A stretch of DNA of 64,000 nt, from positions 91,691,354 through 91,755,353 of the forward strand of contig NC_079498.1 of assembly GCF_030052815.1 (NCBI RefSeq), read 5' to 3'. Below are positions 46,262 to 57,787 of this stretch, piece by piece (the stretch's first letter is position 1; every line of letters starts with the position of its first letter). This DNA is from Hevea brasiliensis. Taxonomy: Eukaryota; Streptophyta; Magnoliopsida; Malpighiales; Euphorbiaceae. The notes beneath the pieces are model-generated. The model did not search any database and had not been told where the DNA came from. It was given only the letters and a program-made list of their open reading frames with translations. Position numbers and translations under genes: made by a program.

Positions 46262-47311
46262 TCAATGTCCGAATAGCCGTGGGTGCTGTCTCCTCATGTC
46301 CTCCTCTCGCTCCCAAGTAGCCTCTCGCCCGAATGATGGTTCCACAAAGACTTTTACCAATGGTATCCGCTTGTTCCGTAGTCGCTTCACCTCATATGCC
46401 GTAATCTCTATGGGTTCTTCTTCATATGTGAGGTCCGATTCACTTCAATTTCTCTATCGGTAGTACATGAGATGGGTCCGATCGATACCTCCTCAACATA
46501 GACACATGGAAGACATTATGTATCTTCTCCAACTCGGAGGTAGTGCCAAACGATAAGCCAAAGGACCCACTCTCTCCGTAACCTCATATGGCCCAATGAA
46601 ACGAGGACTCGCTTCCCCTTTCTACCGAATCTCATAATTCTCTTCCAAGGAGAAACCTTGAGGAAAACTTTCTCACCCATCGCATACTCAATATCCCTTC
46701 TTTTCAAATCAACATAGGACTTTTGACGGTTCGATGCGATTTTAAGTCGATCTCTCGATCACCTTGATTTTTCTTCATCGTTGAACAATTTCGGTCCGAT
46801 CATCTTTCTTTCACCCACGTCATCCCAACACAACGGGTTCTACATTTTCTCGCCATACAAAGCTTCATATGGAGGCATCCCAATGCTTGATTGGTAGTTG
46901 TTGTTATAAGCAAACTCAATCAAAGGTAAGTGTGTATCCCAACCGCCCTCAAACTCAATCACACAAGCCCGTAGCATATCCTCCAAGATCCGATTACCCT
47001 CTCGATTGGCCATCCGTCTGTGGATGGAATGTAGTCAAGTTCAATCTAGTTCCTAGGGCTCTCAAGACTACCCTAATCTAGAAGTGAACCTAGGATCTCT
47101 GCGATACGATAGATACCGGCACTCCATGCAATCTCACAATCTCATCGATGTACAACCCGCCAACTGCTAAATCAGTAGTCCATTCGATCGCAGAAAATGA
47201 GCAGACTTGGTTAGTCATCAATAATGACCCAAATCGCACCATGACTCTTCGTGTCCTCGGAAGTCCCATCACAAAATCCATTGTTATTCTTTCCCATTTC
47301 CATTCTCGCAA
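46262..47311 (-). pseudogene. Gypsy integrase core, C-terminus and chromodomain-like end
   Basis: On the minus strand broken frames give [20 protein letters not shown] (first catalytic Asp, about 47300), later RRDIEYAMGEKVFLKVSPWK and [10 protein letters not shown] (integrase C-terminal GPY-like domain, 46707-46600). Near 46400-46270 ITAYEVKRLRNKRIPLVKV and GREATWEREEDMR are the chromodomain-type terminus, which in related elements guides integration to modified chromatin. The stop is TGA at 46264-46262. At least four frameshifts separate these parts, and the second Asp and Glu of the core are not readable in one frame. Confidence 0.85.
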
Positions 47312-48353
47312 TCGGTAGTGGATGTAACAACCTGGGTACTTGATGCTCTGCCTTTACTTGCTGACAAGTTAGGCATTTGGACACAAACTCTGCCACATCT
47401 CTCTTCATACCCATCCACCAGTAATGCTCCTTTAGCCCTCTATACATTTTTGTACCACCAGGGTGCATGGCAAAAGGAGACTCATGTGCTTCCTTCAAAA
47501 TGATCTGCCTCAAATCAACATCATTAGGAACACACATTCTGCCTTGGTGTAGCAGTAAACCATCATCTCTGATTGAGAACTCTGGTTTCTTGCCCTGCCG
47601 AACTTCTTCCAACAGCTTCTGATACCTTTCATCATTCTGAGCAGCCATTCTGATCTGATCAATCAACACTGGCTGTACATGCCATGCAACTGCTGTCTGC
47701 CCCTCATCATTAATCTCTAAACTGGCATGTAAGGATCTCACCTCATGTATCAAAGACAAAGGAGTAACCCGTAGACTTGCCATAGTCTTGCGACTTAAGG
47801 CGTCAGCCACAACATTAGCTTTCCCTGGCTGATAGTCTATCAGACAATCATAGTCTTTTATCAATTCTAACCATCTCCTCTGTCTCAAATTCAACTCTTT
47901 CTGGGTGCCCAAATACTTCAAACTCTTATGATCTGTGTAAATGTAACACTTCTCCCCATACAAATAATGTCTCCAGATCTTAAGAGCAAACACAATAGCT
48001 GCAAGCTCCAAGTCATGTGTTGGATAATTCCTCTCATGCGGTTTTAGCTGGCGTGATGCATAGGCAATAACATTTCGATCTTGCATCAACACACAACCTA
48101 ACCCATTGTGAGAAGCATCGCTATAAACTGTGTACTCTTTACCCGGAGTAGGTAAAGTTAGGACTGGAGCCTCTGTCAAACATCTTTTTAATTCATCAAA
48201 ACTTTGCTGGCATTTATCCGTCCACTGAAATTTCACATCTTTTCTAAGTAGCTTGGTCAATGGAGATGCCAACATGGAGAATCCCTTCACAAATCGACGG
48301 TAGTATCCATTAACCCTAACTGCGAATCTGTGACATTTCTGGGTGGCTTCCAA
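47211..48353 (-). pseudogene. Gypsy RT thumb, RNase H and integrase zinc-binding domain
   Basis: A 380-codon open frame. It begins after an RT frameshift with [20 protein letters not shown], then RNase H ([18 protein letters not shown] with catalytic Asp; [21 protein letters not shown]) and the integrase HHCC zinc finger ([20 protein letters not shown], then [11 protein letters not shown]). The RNase H looks complete in this frame. The frame shifts again at about 47310, just after the LLHPLPI linker, before the integrase core. It belongs to one original gag-pol protein with the flanking blocks. Confidence 0.92.
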
Positions 48354-49173
48354 TTAAGGACAGCTTCAATCTTGCTAGGATCTACCTTAATGCCCTCTTC
48401 TGACACTACATGCCCCAAAAAGGATATCTCCTTCAGCCAAAATTCACACTTCGACAATTTGGCATATAGCTGTTTCTCTCTCAATGTCTGCAGTACAATC
48501 TGCAGATGTCTATTATGCTCTTCTGCATTCCTCGAATAGACCAATATATCATCAATAAATACCACAACAAATTGGTCGAGGTATGGTCTGAAGATAGTGT
48601 TCATCAGATCCATGAAAGCAGCCGGAGCATTAGTTAACCCGAATGGCATAACCAAGAACTCATAATGACCATAGCGGGTTCTAAAGGCAGTTTTAGAAAT
48701 ACTCTGCTCTTGTACTTTCAGCTGATAATAACCTGATCTCAGGTCAATTTTGGAGAATACAGCTGCACCCCTCAACTGATCAAATAAATCATCAATACGG
48801 GGCAATGGATATCTGTTCTTTATTGTCACCTTATTCAACTACCGATAGTCAATACATAACCGGAGAGTGCCATCCTTCTTCTTAACAAATAACACTGGCG
48901 CTCCCCAAGGTGACACACTAGGGCGGATGAACCCTTATCAAGCAGCTCTTGCAACTGCACTTTCAATTCTTTTAGTTCTGCTGGTGCCATTCTGTATGGC
49001 GTTATGGAGATTGGGTCCACACCAGGCATAACATCAATTTCAAACTGCACTTCTCTTTCTGGAGGTAATCCTGGCAATTCTTCAGGAAATACATCCGGAA
49101 AGTCACATACAGTAGGAATGTCCTCCAATCTGGACTCCACTTGGGTGTCTATCACATGTGCCAAGTACGCCAC
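48287..49173 (-). pseudogene. Gypsy reverse transcriptase
   Basis: Two open stretches. 49173-48835 holds the protease-RT linker and RT entry (VCDFPDVFPEELPGLPPERE, then PISITPYRMAPAELKELKVQ) and then shifts frame around 48930. 48838-48287 holds the palm: [55 protein letters not shown] and [12 protein letters not shown] with the two catalytic Asp of the FIDD box, then [20 protein letters not shown]. An in-frame TAG at 48842-48840 stands where DYRQLNK is expected (CAG to TAG). Confidence 0.93.
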
Positions 49174-49900
49174 ACCCTTTTCTAATCATTTTTCCGCCGG
49201 TCAAATTAAATGATATTTGAAGGCAATAATGTCTCTCCCCATGTATTACTACATCACCATACCGAGGAGACCAAAAGTGACCGCCTTGATCCTGATCAAT
49301 AATGGCGTGATGCCTGGCTAACCAATCCATGCCCAAGATAATGTCATAATCTCTGAAGGGCATTTCAATTAAATCAGACAAAAAAAAGTGTCCTTGGATC
49401 ACCAAAGGACAGTCTCTATATAGCCTATTTACCCTGACCTCCTGGCCTAATGGACTAGTTACTAACACATCATAGTCCATTGGTACACACGGAATAGTAG
49501 TAGAACACATCACACTAGCACTAACATACGAAAGTGTGGAGCCAGGATCAAATAACACATGCACATCTTGGTCAAGGATGGAGAAATTACCAGCTACAAC
49601 ATCTGATGTTTGACCTCTTCCCTCGATGCATGGTATACACTCTAACCGGTGCGCCATCGATCTTGGCTAATTAAGTGCTCGACTTCCGGTGGGTGTTACC
49701 AGACCCCTACCGCCTCTACCTCTAGCGGTGATCGTGACCCTGGGTGCAGAGACTTGGTGATCCTTGGATGTAGTGAAAGATCCGCATCGGGCGCGGACTA
49801 GTGCAATCCTTAGCGAAATGTCCGCTTCCTCCACAGTTAAAACATGCACCAGTAGCCTTGAAACAAACCCCACCATGTGTTCTACCACACGTTTCACACT
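49103..49900 (-). pseudogene. Gypsy gag zinc knuckle and aspartic protease
   Basis: An intact zinc knuckle CFNCGGSGHFAKDC is readable at 49844-49803 in a frame different from the gag N-terminus. The protease frame 49657-49103 (184 codons from an ATG) includes HVLFDPGSTLSYVSASVM, where Asp of DPGST is the catalytic residue in the form usual for this lineage, and YDIILGMDWLARHHAIIDQ. The protease cleaves the gag-pol polyprotein. Linker frames around 49660-49800 are broken. Confidence 0.88.
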
Positions 49901-50844
49901 GCCGGACCGATAGAGATCCTCGGGGTGCTCGCTGGTCTCACGACTGCATCGAGGTGGTCTTTGGCCGTAAAATCGCCTCTGCCTCTACGGGAGCTAGATC
50001 CCCCAAACTGTTTCCTCTTCCCAGAACCACTTCCAGCTGTTTGTTCAGTAATCTTTTTAGTTTTCTCTTTCTCTTGTGAACCCTTCTTCACTGCCCCTTC
50101 TGATTCTATCCTTTCTAATTCTAGGGCCTGTGAGATCAATTCGGCAAAATTCTGATGTTTGAATCCCACAACTTGCATTCTCAGACTCTGTCTTAGCCCA
50201 GCCTCAAACCTCTTGCATCTGTCTCTGGGGGTGGAGACTAAGCTTCCAGCATAGTGGCTTAGTCTTGAAAAATCTCTCTCATATTCTGCTACAGTTCGGT
50301 TCCCTTGTTTCAAACTCAAGAATTCTTGCAACTTCATGTCCACATATGCATCGGGAACCCATTTCTGTCGGAACTCCCTCAAGAAGTCTGACCAGGTTAA
50401 CACAGGTGGCTCCACCAGGCTGTGGGGGATGGTCTTCCACCATTCATAGGCATCCCCATGTAATAAGGAGACAGAATACTCAAACTTCAGTTCTTCCGTA
50501 CACTGCAGCTTCCTAAAAACTCGTTCCATTCTTTCCAACCACTGTTCTGCCTCCAGTGGATCCACAGTGCCTTTAAACTCAGTGGCCCCAAATTTCATCA
50601 ATTTTTCATACTGCCGAGCTGAGGGCTGTGGTTGGGCTACAGGTATTGGCATCTGAGCTTGGGGCGGCACATTACCCGCCATTTGCTGAAAGAAGGCAGC
50701 CATCTGCTGCATAAATTGAGCAGGAAACTGCGGTGCTGGAGCAGGAGCCGGAGTGGCTGACCCACTCACATTCTGGAGTGCTGGGGCTTCCCCTTGAACC
50801 TCAGCCTCAACAGATTGTTCTTCGGAATGATCTCCTCCTTCCAT
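49894..50844 (-). pseudogene. Gypsy gag, N-terminal and retrotrans_gag domain
   Basis: The frame starts at the ATG at 50844 (MEGGDHSEEQS); a GTG lies four codons upstream. A Pro/Ala/Gln-rich stretch (PAPAPAPQFPAQFMQQMAAF) leads into the retrotrans_gag domain: FKGTVDPLEAEQWLERMERV, YEWWKTIPHSLVEP and FLSLKQGNRTVAEYERDFSR. A basic tail with GSGKRKQFGGSSSRRGRGDF follows. The frame is lost at about 49920, before the zinc knuckle. It should form the particle shell. Confidence 0.9.
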
Positions 50845-51011
50845 TCCGTTTTTCACAATTTTCTACTTCCTGAGATCAAACACAAGGAGGTTGACCTCCG
50901 TTAGTGCATATTCATGATGTAAATATGTCATATGTATCAATTAAAGACTCTTGAGCAGTTGTACTTATCAATAAAATGTTCATACACAGTCAAAATTTAT
51001 TCAAAAACCAT

Positions 51012-51023
51012 GCTCTGATACCA
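51012..51023 (-). promoter_or_regulatory. Primer binding site of the chromodomain Gypsy element
   Basis: The minus strand reads TGGTATCAGAGC (initiator methionine tRNA). It lies eight bases inside the 5' LTR, an unusually wide gap compared with the two Copia elements here. Confidence 0.9.
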
Positions 51024-51031
51024 CTAAAACA

Positions 51032-54000
51032 TGTCACACCTTACCCCTCCGTAAGGCATAACATGATCCCATAGAATACTTAATGAACTACCGAACTTCG
51101 CCTACCGATAACTCATTAAGTACCCTACAAGGGATTTTAAAACAATTTTCTTACATTTTGGAAGTGGTGAGCATTTTGGTAGAAATTAAAAACCATTTAT
51201 TCAAAGTTTCAATACTAGTAAAAATTTTTTCCATTTAAATTTTGCATAATTTTTATAAAAATTTTGTGAGTTTCCTCTGTATTTTGAGAAACCAGTTCTT
51301 TAAAGACCTGTAAAAAGCACTTCCAAAAATATTTCACAACTCCCAACCACCAATAATTCTCAAATCAACTCAATCAAGGCACTTCAAATAATTTCACAAT
51401 ACAAATCAAGATTTCTCATCTCAAAGTATTTAATATCTTCATTTACAAAACATAAAGTAGAAAATTCATGTTTACAAATATTAAATTTACAGAAACAAAC
51501 CCAAAATAATATTATTACAATTTATTTACAACTGCTCGACTTTGTATTGATACATACAACATTTCCATATGTACATCAAAAATTATCTACAGGGTATAAA
51601 ATAATACCCGTACAAAAGCTTGATATGATCTTCAACTCAGAGTGACTCACTCTGCTTTTTCCTTGCTCTTATCTCATGATAAATTAAACTATCGCTGAGT
51701 ATAAACATACTCAGTGGTGTACAATAAAACTTTAAAATGCGATACATAAATCATTTATTGATGAAACATAATTTGAATACTTTACAATCACATTTCACAA
51801 AATATCAAAGCTCATAACAACTCATTTTGTCAAATAATATATTAAACACAGTTTAGTCAAACAATTTCATAAACACAGTGTTGCCAAAGTCATACACAAC
51901 TTAAGCCATGACACAAAATTTCCGATCAATGCCGCGTTGTACACCACGACAAAGCGATCTCAACCCCACTAATCGAAATCAATGAGGGAGGTGGCTAGCT
52001 AGCTAATGAGTACTCATCCGATCTACAACCTCAACTGGCAAGCCAGAGAGGGAGGAAAATAAACGATCTCAACCCCATAAATGGAGGAGGCATGATAAGT
52101 AACTGTCATGCTAAGTGTGAATCAAAAATTCGTTTCAAACATTTCATTCAAATATTGCATACAAAAAATCAAATCAATTTTCCAAAGTTACAATGTGATC
52201 ACAAGGTGGCAACACAAAAATTCATGAATTCATAATGCGTAATAAATCAAATTTTCAAGGATAAAATGCTTAAATAGGGTTTATTGTGCACAAACCTCAA
52301 GCGAGTCGTCCCTTAACCTCGACTCGTTTCCTCGGGTTCTTTCCTGATATTCTTTTCAACTGAAACACAAAATTTTACAATGTTTCAGTACTAGAACTTA
52401 ACATAAATCCCAAAATAAATTTTAACTTCGCATTTACCTATTTCTAACGTGTTAAATTCGACGTTCTCGAAATTTTGTGTTTCGGGTTACTATTCACTAC
52501 ACTATTTAAGTCAAATAATTGACTTTCTAAGGATTAATAGGTATGGGAACTCCAACTTCACCCACATACCACATTTTGTTCATTAAACTTGTTGGTTTTG
52601 GTCACTTTTTCAAAGCATAGGTCATTTTGGCAAAATTGCCAATTTTCGCTTTGTGCTCGGTTGCACTATTCCATTGGTCGATCTACTATTGGAATTTGAC
52701 AAAAATTCCTTCATAGAAAATGTTCCTTATTGTCTAAAGTCTATTCTCATTTTTGGATCACCTCAATCGGAGTTTTGTAGCTCAAGTTATGGTCAAAATA
52801 AGTTTACTGTTCACGTGCACTGTTCACACTGCAATTTAGGTGCTGGCAGGTTTTTGATCCAACTTTGGTCAGTAATTTGATCAAGTTAAGTTCATAATTT
52901 AGTCTCACTTTCTTCATGTGAAATGTTGTACTATGTCTTAGGTTTCCATCGGTTCAAGAATCGCCTAAATCCGAGTTTTCTAGAGAGAGTTATAGGCATC
53001 CAAACCTTACTGCTCAACTGAAAATTCTGCAGAGTTTCAGTACAGTAATTTTAACTTTGCTCAATGATTTGAATGAGTTAATGGCCTAATTTGGATTGGT
53101 GTTCTTCATGAAAGTTTTAGGTCTATATCATATCTAATTTCTGGTAAAATTTCAGGTCAATTTGACCTACCTAGCTCGAGTTATGACCAAATGAACAGTT
53201 ACTGTTCATTTGGTCAGTTTGGTGCAGGGCAGCCTGCTATCAACTCACTTTGGTCAATTGTTTCACCAAGTTTTAGTCAGTTTTTTGTCATGGTTCCTTA
53301 ATGAAAGTTGTGCTCTTTTATGTCTATTTTCATCTCCAATTGGTGGCATATCCATTAGGCTTGTAAAATTTGAGTTTTGGTCCTTCAAAGCAGGTTTGGT
53401 CATGCTGCCAGCAGCATGACCATTGACCTACGAATTTAGCTAAATTTTCCACCATTCCCACACAACTTATTTGGTCATAATTGACCATTAATTCATGTCA
53501 CAATAGGTTAAACATGCCATTTATGCATTTCTCCAAATTTTGGTTCATAAACCCTAGCATTGAAACCCTAATCTCACTAACTCTTGCATTTAATCACAAC
53601 TAGTGCACTTAACCTTAACCATTCAACTAATCAAAGCTTTTAAACTCATTCTAATGCATCAAATTCATGTAAATCATGCTCCTCTCAAGCTGCCCAAATT
53701 TCAGTTTGGTCCTTCTCCTATGTTTGTTTCATTTAATCAAGTTCTAAGCTCACTTTCAACCATCACATGTGCATTTGAATGGATAGATGAAGAGTTTAGC
53801 ATACTAACCTTTGTGTAGCAATTTTCTTCCTCCTTTCCTTCAAATTTTCCTTCTTTCTTTCTTGCTCAATCCTCTTCTCAAGTTGCCTAGATAAGCTTTA
53901 ACTATGGTGGCTAATTTTTCTATGGTGGAATTAGGGATTTGATCAAGCTCAAAATGAGCTTTAATGGAGGTTTTGGGTGAGGGAGAGGGTGAGGGAGAGA

Positions 54001-54696
54001 GAGTCACGTTTTTTATGAAGAAGATGACTTTGTTATATATTTTTTTTTCTTTTCTTTTCTTTTCTTTTATGTCTTAGGAAGACCAAAATTCCCAAATTAA
54101 TAAAATAAATCAATTAAGCCTTTATGACATCATGCATGATGTCATCACTTTGACTTTTCCATCTTCTTTCTTTTTTTTTTTTTTTTCTATTAGTTCTTTA
54201 ATTTAATTCTCGATTCCGAAATTTTCTTTTCTCCGATTTTATTCGACAGTTAGGTCAGGAGTCAGCTCTCGGGGTCAATTGACCAAATTGCTCCTAGCCG
54301 GTTCATCCCGGTTTGCAAATAATCCAATATTTCTTCTGGCTCCCTGACCTAATTATTTGATTGGCTTAACAGTTCTTTTTCATGATTTTCTCTTTTCCAC
54401 TGTGTTCATGAGGGTCCTAAGGACCGCAGCGTCACTTTTTACGGTTCGAAATTTGAGTTTAAAATGACTTCGCAGTCGTTCCTGAGGAGGTCACTCATCG
54501 CTGTGACTCTCGGCTCGTTTAACCTCTTATGTTTTGTTTTTCTTATTTATAGTTAACTAATTAAACATTACTAATTATTTGTGTTTATGGCTTCTCAAAT
54601 TGTCTTAGGTATGGCTCTAATCCCAATAATTGTCCGGACTGACACCGGTCACCGGAACAGTGAAATATACCAGGCTATGCAAACGGGGGTGTTACA
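51032..54696 (-). repeat. 5' LTR of the chromodomain Gypsy element
   Basis: 3665 bp, TG...CA, with the AGTAC duplication following at 54697-54701. Confidence 0.93.
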
Positions 54697-54701
54697 AGTA
54701 C
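54697..54701. repeat. Target site duplication AGTAC, right copy
   Basis: Matches 42553-42557. Confidence 0.93.
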
Positions 54702-55710
54702 ATAGCATGAAATAATAAAACTATAAGTGCTTAATAGTACTAATTTGCCCAAAGTATGCCTAGGCTTATATGTATATAGTTGGATCGATTGGTATACCAA
54801 TTAGGGACCACAGATAGCAGTATTGCTTATAGAGCAAATCATGAACTGACAATATATGTCTGATATGATTGTTCTACAGGCTATATGCCCACCCACTGGC
54901 CATTGTGCCTAACTTTATTTCTGGCTTTACAAGCTCGACAATGGGTTTCGTGCTGACGGTGGCCTCATGCCTATGACGATATCTTTGATGCGGACATATG
55001 GTTGTCTAACCAGTATACACCCGTGCATCTAGCTTTTATAATTTGTTATAGGTTTCTTAGGCACTGATAAAAATTAATTAAGACTTAAAATACAATAAGT
55101 AATTATAAAAGATCCCGATAATGTTAATTGTTTTCAAAAAACAATAAAAATATAAAAGACCCAGAAATTATGATTTGCGGATATAAATTCAATTATTTAA
55201 TTATTGTTATTATAAATTATGCACCACTAAGCGTTATGCTTAGCGGGTTAATTTTCCATTGCATAGGTACTGAAGATCAGCAGCCACCACAGCAGTAGCC
55301 GCCACAGTAGTGTTCAGACAAAGTTCTGACCAGATCTGCCACCGACTAGAGTCACCTCACCTGTCTTTTGTATTTTGGTAGGGCCTATGTATAAACTAGT
55401 ATTTTGGTTCATTATGTCTAGTCATGATGTATTTCATTTTGGACTTATAATTAAACTTGAGATTGAAATGAATATGGACATGTTAACAGGTGATTAGTGG
55501 AAACCCGCCAGATGCTAATAAAACAGGGAAGGCTCTGTCCGGGTCTCCACAGAAATAAGATATATAAAAAAAAAATTTCTACACATAGAATACTTGTTTT
55601 AAATGACATCAAAAGTTTGCAATAGATATGATAAAACAAGATAGGGTGCTCCGGCACCGAATGTGGCACTCATCACTCGGCTACACTGTAGATGGGTGAG
55701 GAGCGTCACA

Positions 55711-55715
55711 GATTA
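55711..55715. repeat. Target site duplication GATTA, right copy
   Basis: Matches 39723-39727. Confidence 0.88.
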
Positions 55716-57510
55716 AGATTCCTAATTAGTTACAATTACCTTTGGGTCTAGGTCTTCTAACATATTTTAAACACTTCATAACACTTTTTGAATTAAAAGA
55801 ACACAGAAAAATAGATCAAATATTAATTGGAATCCAAGAACACACAAGAACATGCAAAAATATACAATTCCCAAATTCTAGCCAGATTGACAATATTAAG
55901 AAATCTAATTTTTGAAAAATAGTTAGATATGCCTAAAAATCATGAAAAAATTACAGAAGATAGCCAAGACGTCATACAAGATCATAAAATTTATAGACCA
56001 AACAAAACCTTAGCCAAATGGTCTACATAAATCGTAACCTTTCCCAGTGATAGAATTGCACTACTTTTTTGTAAAATTCATAACTTGTCAACCACAATAG
56101 ATATCAATGCGAAACTAATTGGAAAAGATTTATAAGATTCTGAAATTAATTTTAGGCTTTATATTTGCCCAAAAGTATTAATAAACAAGGGAGATATGGG
56201 CTTCACAATTCAGGTATGCTGCAAATTGGGTTTTACAGGAACCCTAACTTCAAATAGTCATAACTTACAAAATGCAAAAGCTTTTTCAGTGATTCTTAAG
56301 CCTAAAATTAATAACATTTCGTGTAAAATATGAATATATATATTTTTTTAATTTTTACAGATTTATAAAATAATGAAAAGTAATAAAACCTTATAAGACA
56401 AAAAAACTGAATATGCGCAGAATTGTGTATCATCTCAAATTAAATATAATTATATGATCCACATGAATATGTAAGATAAATTAAAAGACAAAGAGCATAT
56501 AATTAAATATTATGTGGCATAGATCTTGAAAAGAAAATAACAAAAACTAACCTTCAAGAAATCTTGCAAGAAAATCTTCTTGAAGAAAAGAAAAGAAACA
56601 AGAAAGAACTAAAAGAATTTCTGAATATTTCTAAATTTTCTATAGCTCTAAATAGCTCTGAATTTTCTAAATCTCTCTTTTTTTTTTTTCTTGTCTTTTC
56701 CTCCCCCTTTTCTTCTTCCTTAGTAGGGTATTTATAGGGTTTTGGGAGAGAGGTGTGATAAGGTTTAGAGTCCTAGGGTGATAAGGTTCAGATAACTTAA
56801 ACAATTGAGATTACAGAATTTGGGTGAGACTGGGATATGAGTGAGATGTTTAAACCAATAGGAAGAGAGGGAAAGGGGGGCGACACCAATAGGGAGTGAG
56901 GAATAGAGTGGGGCAGAGTGGGAGAGAGAGCTTGTATGGGAGAGGGAAAGAGGTGTGGTAGGTTTTAGAGTCCTAGGGTGATAAGGTTCATATAACTTAA
57001 ACAACTAGGATTAGGAATTTTGGGTGAGATTGGGATATGGATGAGACTGAGATATGGATGAGGTGTTTCAACTAATATGAAGAAAGGGAAAGGGGAAGGC
57101 ACCAATAGGGAGTGAGGAAGAGAGTGGGGCCAAGTGGGAGGGAGAGTTTGTATGGGAGAGGGTGAGAGCAAAAGATATTTTCTTATTTTAATTTTCAGAA
57201 AATAAATTAAATGGGTTCTATTTAAAATTTCTAACTAGACTTTCTTAGGCCGATATGGCTCGATTAAACTTAATTAGGTCCATTTAAGAACTATTCATAT
57301 TAGATTTAAACGAAATAAAATTTTATTTAAATTTAATAAAATAAATTTCTCAAAAAAATATATTATTTTTTTTTTAAGATTATGCCACAGAATTAATAAT
57401 TCATCTCAATGCCTCCAATTACATCTTACAGTCATATAATTTTTTCATCTTCGATTTTTCCACGACCTTAATGTATATACTCATAATAAATCACAAAATA
57501 AGGGTCTATA
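55716..57510 (-). repeat. Tat/Ogre-like Gypsy LTR, proximal part
   Basis: Continues the sequence interrupted at 39722. On the minus strand it begins next to a polypurine tract with TATAGACCC, probably a decayed TGTAGACCC start. TATAAATACCC at 56740-56730 on the minus strand is a good TATA box. The transcript side is rich in GA/CT and carries the 200-bp tandem duplication below. There is no coding content. Confidence 0.5.
56751..57166. repeat. About 200-bp tandem duplication in the Tat/Ogre-like LTR
   Basis: Units 56751-56950 and 56951-57166 both begin AGGTGTG(A/G)TA and share TAGAGTCCTAGGGTGATAAG, AATAGGGAGTGAGGAA and TTGTATGGGAGAGGG. The second unit has an extra 16-18 bp from a small GATATGGATGAGACTGA repeat. 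Confidence 0.9.
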
Positions 57511-57527
57511 GTTTTCCCCCCACTTTG
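57511..57527 (-). promoter_or_regulatory. Polypurine tract of the Tat/Ogre-like element
   Basis: The minus strand reads CCAAAGTGGGGGGAAAAC just before the LTR start, a tract typical for the Tat/Ogre group. Confidence 0.6.
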
Positions 57528-57617
57528 GCTAAAGTTGAAATCAATACGAAAGTGTTGCTCAAGTTTTGTCAAAGTGAAACTCAATCTTCTAATAACTATG
57601 AAACATTGGCTATAAGG

Positions 57618-57787
57618 ATCGAGTATATCTTGCTCTGTCAACATACTCGATGTTATGAGACTAGCTACGGTCTCATAGTAGTGACAACTGTGTCATGTGA
57701 AAATTGAGTGCATCTTGCTTTGTTGATACATTCTGCGTTATAAGACTAGCTGTGATCTTATGACAATGGCAACTGTGTGATTTAAAA
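57618..57787. repeat. 85-bp tandem duplication
   Basis: Units 57618-57702 and 57703-57787 share GAGTNNATCTTGCT, TTATNAGACTAGCT and GACAACTGTGT-type words with about 20 percent divergence. It lies in the 3' untranslated part of the Tat/Ogre-like element. Confidence 0.8.

Larger units (their letters stand above)
42558..54696 (-). mobile_element. Chromodomain Ty3/Gypsy retrotransposon, Tekay/Del type
   Basis: A 12.1-kb element with 3.66-kb LTRs (42558-46218, 51032-54696), flanked by AGTAC. On the minus strand the LTR reads TGTAACACC...GGTGTGACA. The primer site TGGTATCAGAGC is at 51023-51012 and the polypurine tract AAGGGGGAGAAT at 46230-46219. Gene order gag, protease, RT, RNase H, integrase, chromodomain-like end is that of a chromovirus. 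LTR size and gag/RT style suggest the Tekay (Del) lineage. The frames contain several shifts and at least one CAG to TAG stop, so it is not autonomous. It lies inside the solo LTR 39728-55710 and is therefore younger than that. Confidence 0.92.
39728..55710 (+). mobile_element. Solo LTR of a Gypsy element, split by a full Gypsy element
   Basis: The two ends TGTAACGCCC and GGAGCGTCACA form the short inverted repeat of one LTR, and both flanks carry GATTA. Without the nested element 42558-54696 and one AGTAC the LTR is about 3.8 kb. No primer site, polypurine tract or pol belongs to it, so it is a solo LTR left by recombination between the two LTRs of a former element. It opens like the LTR starting at 62065. 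A TATATAAATAG box at 40147-40157 follows an (AAAAG)n tract at 40071-40103. Confidence 0.85.

Noticed and set aside
42558..54696. Idea that the solo LTR and nested element are one element with several LTRs
   Set aside because: Separate TG...CA ends, opposite orientation and two independent target duplications (GATTA and AGTAC) show two events.
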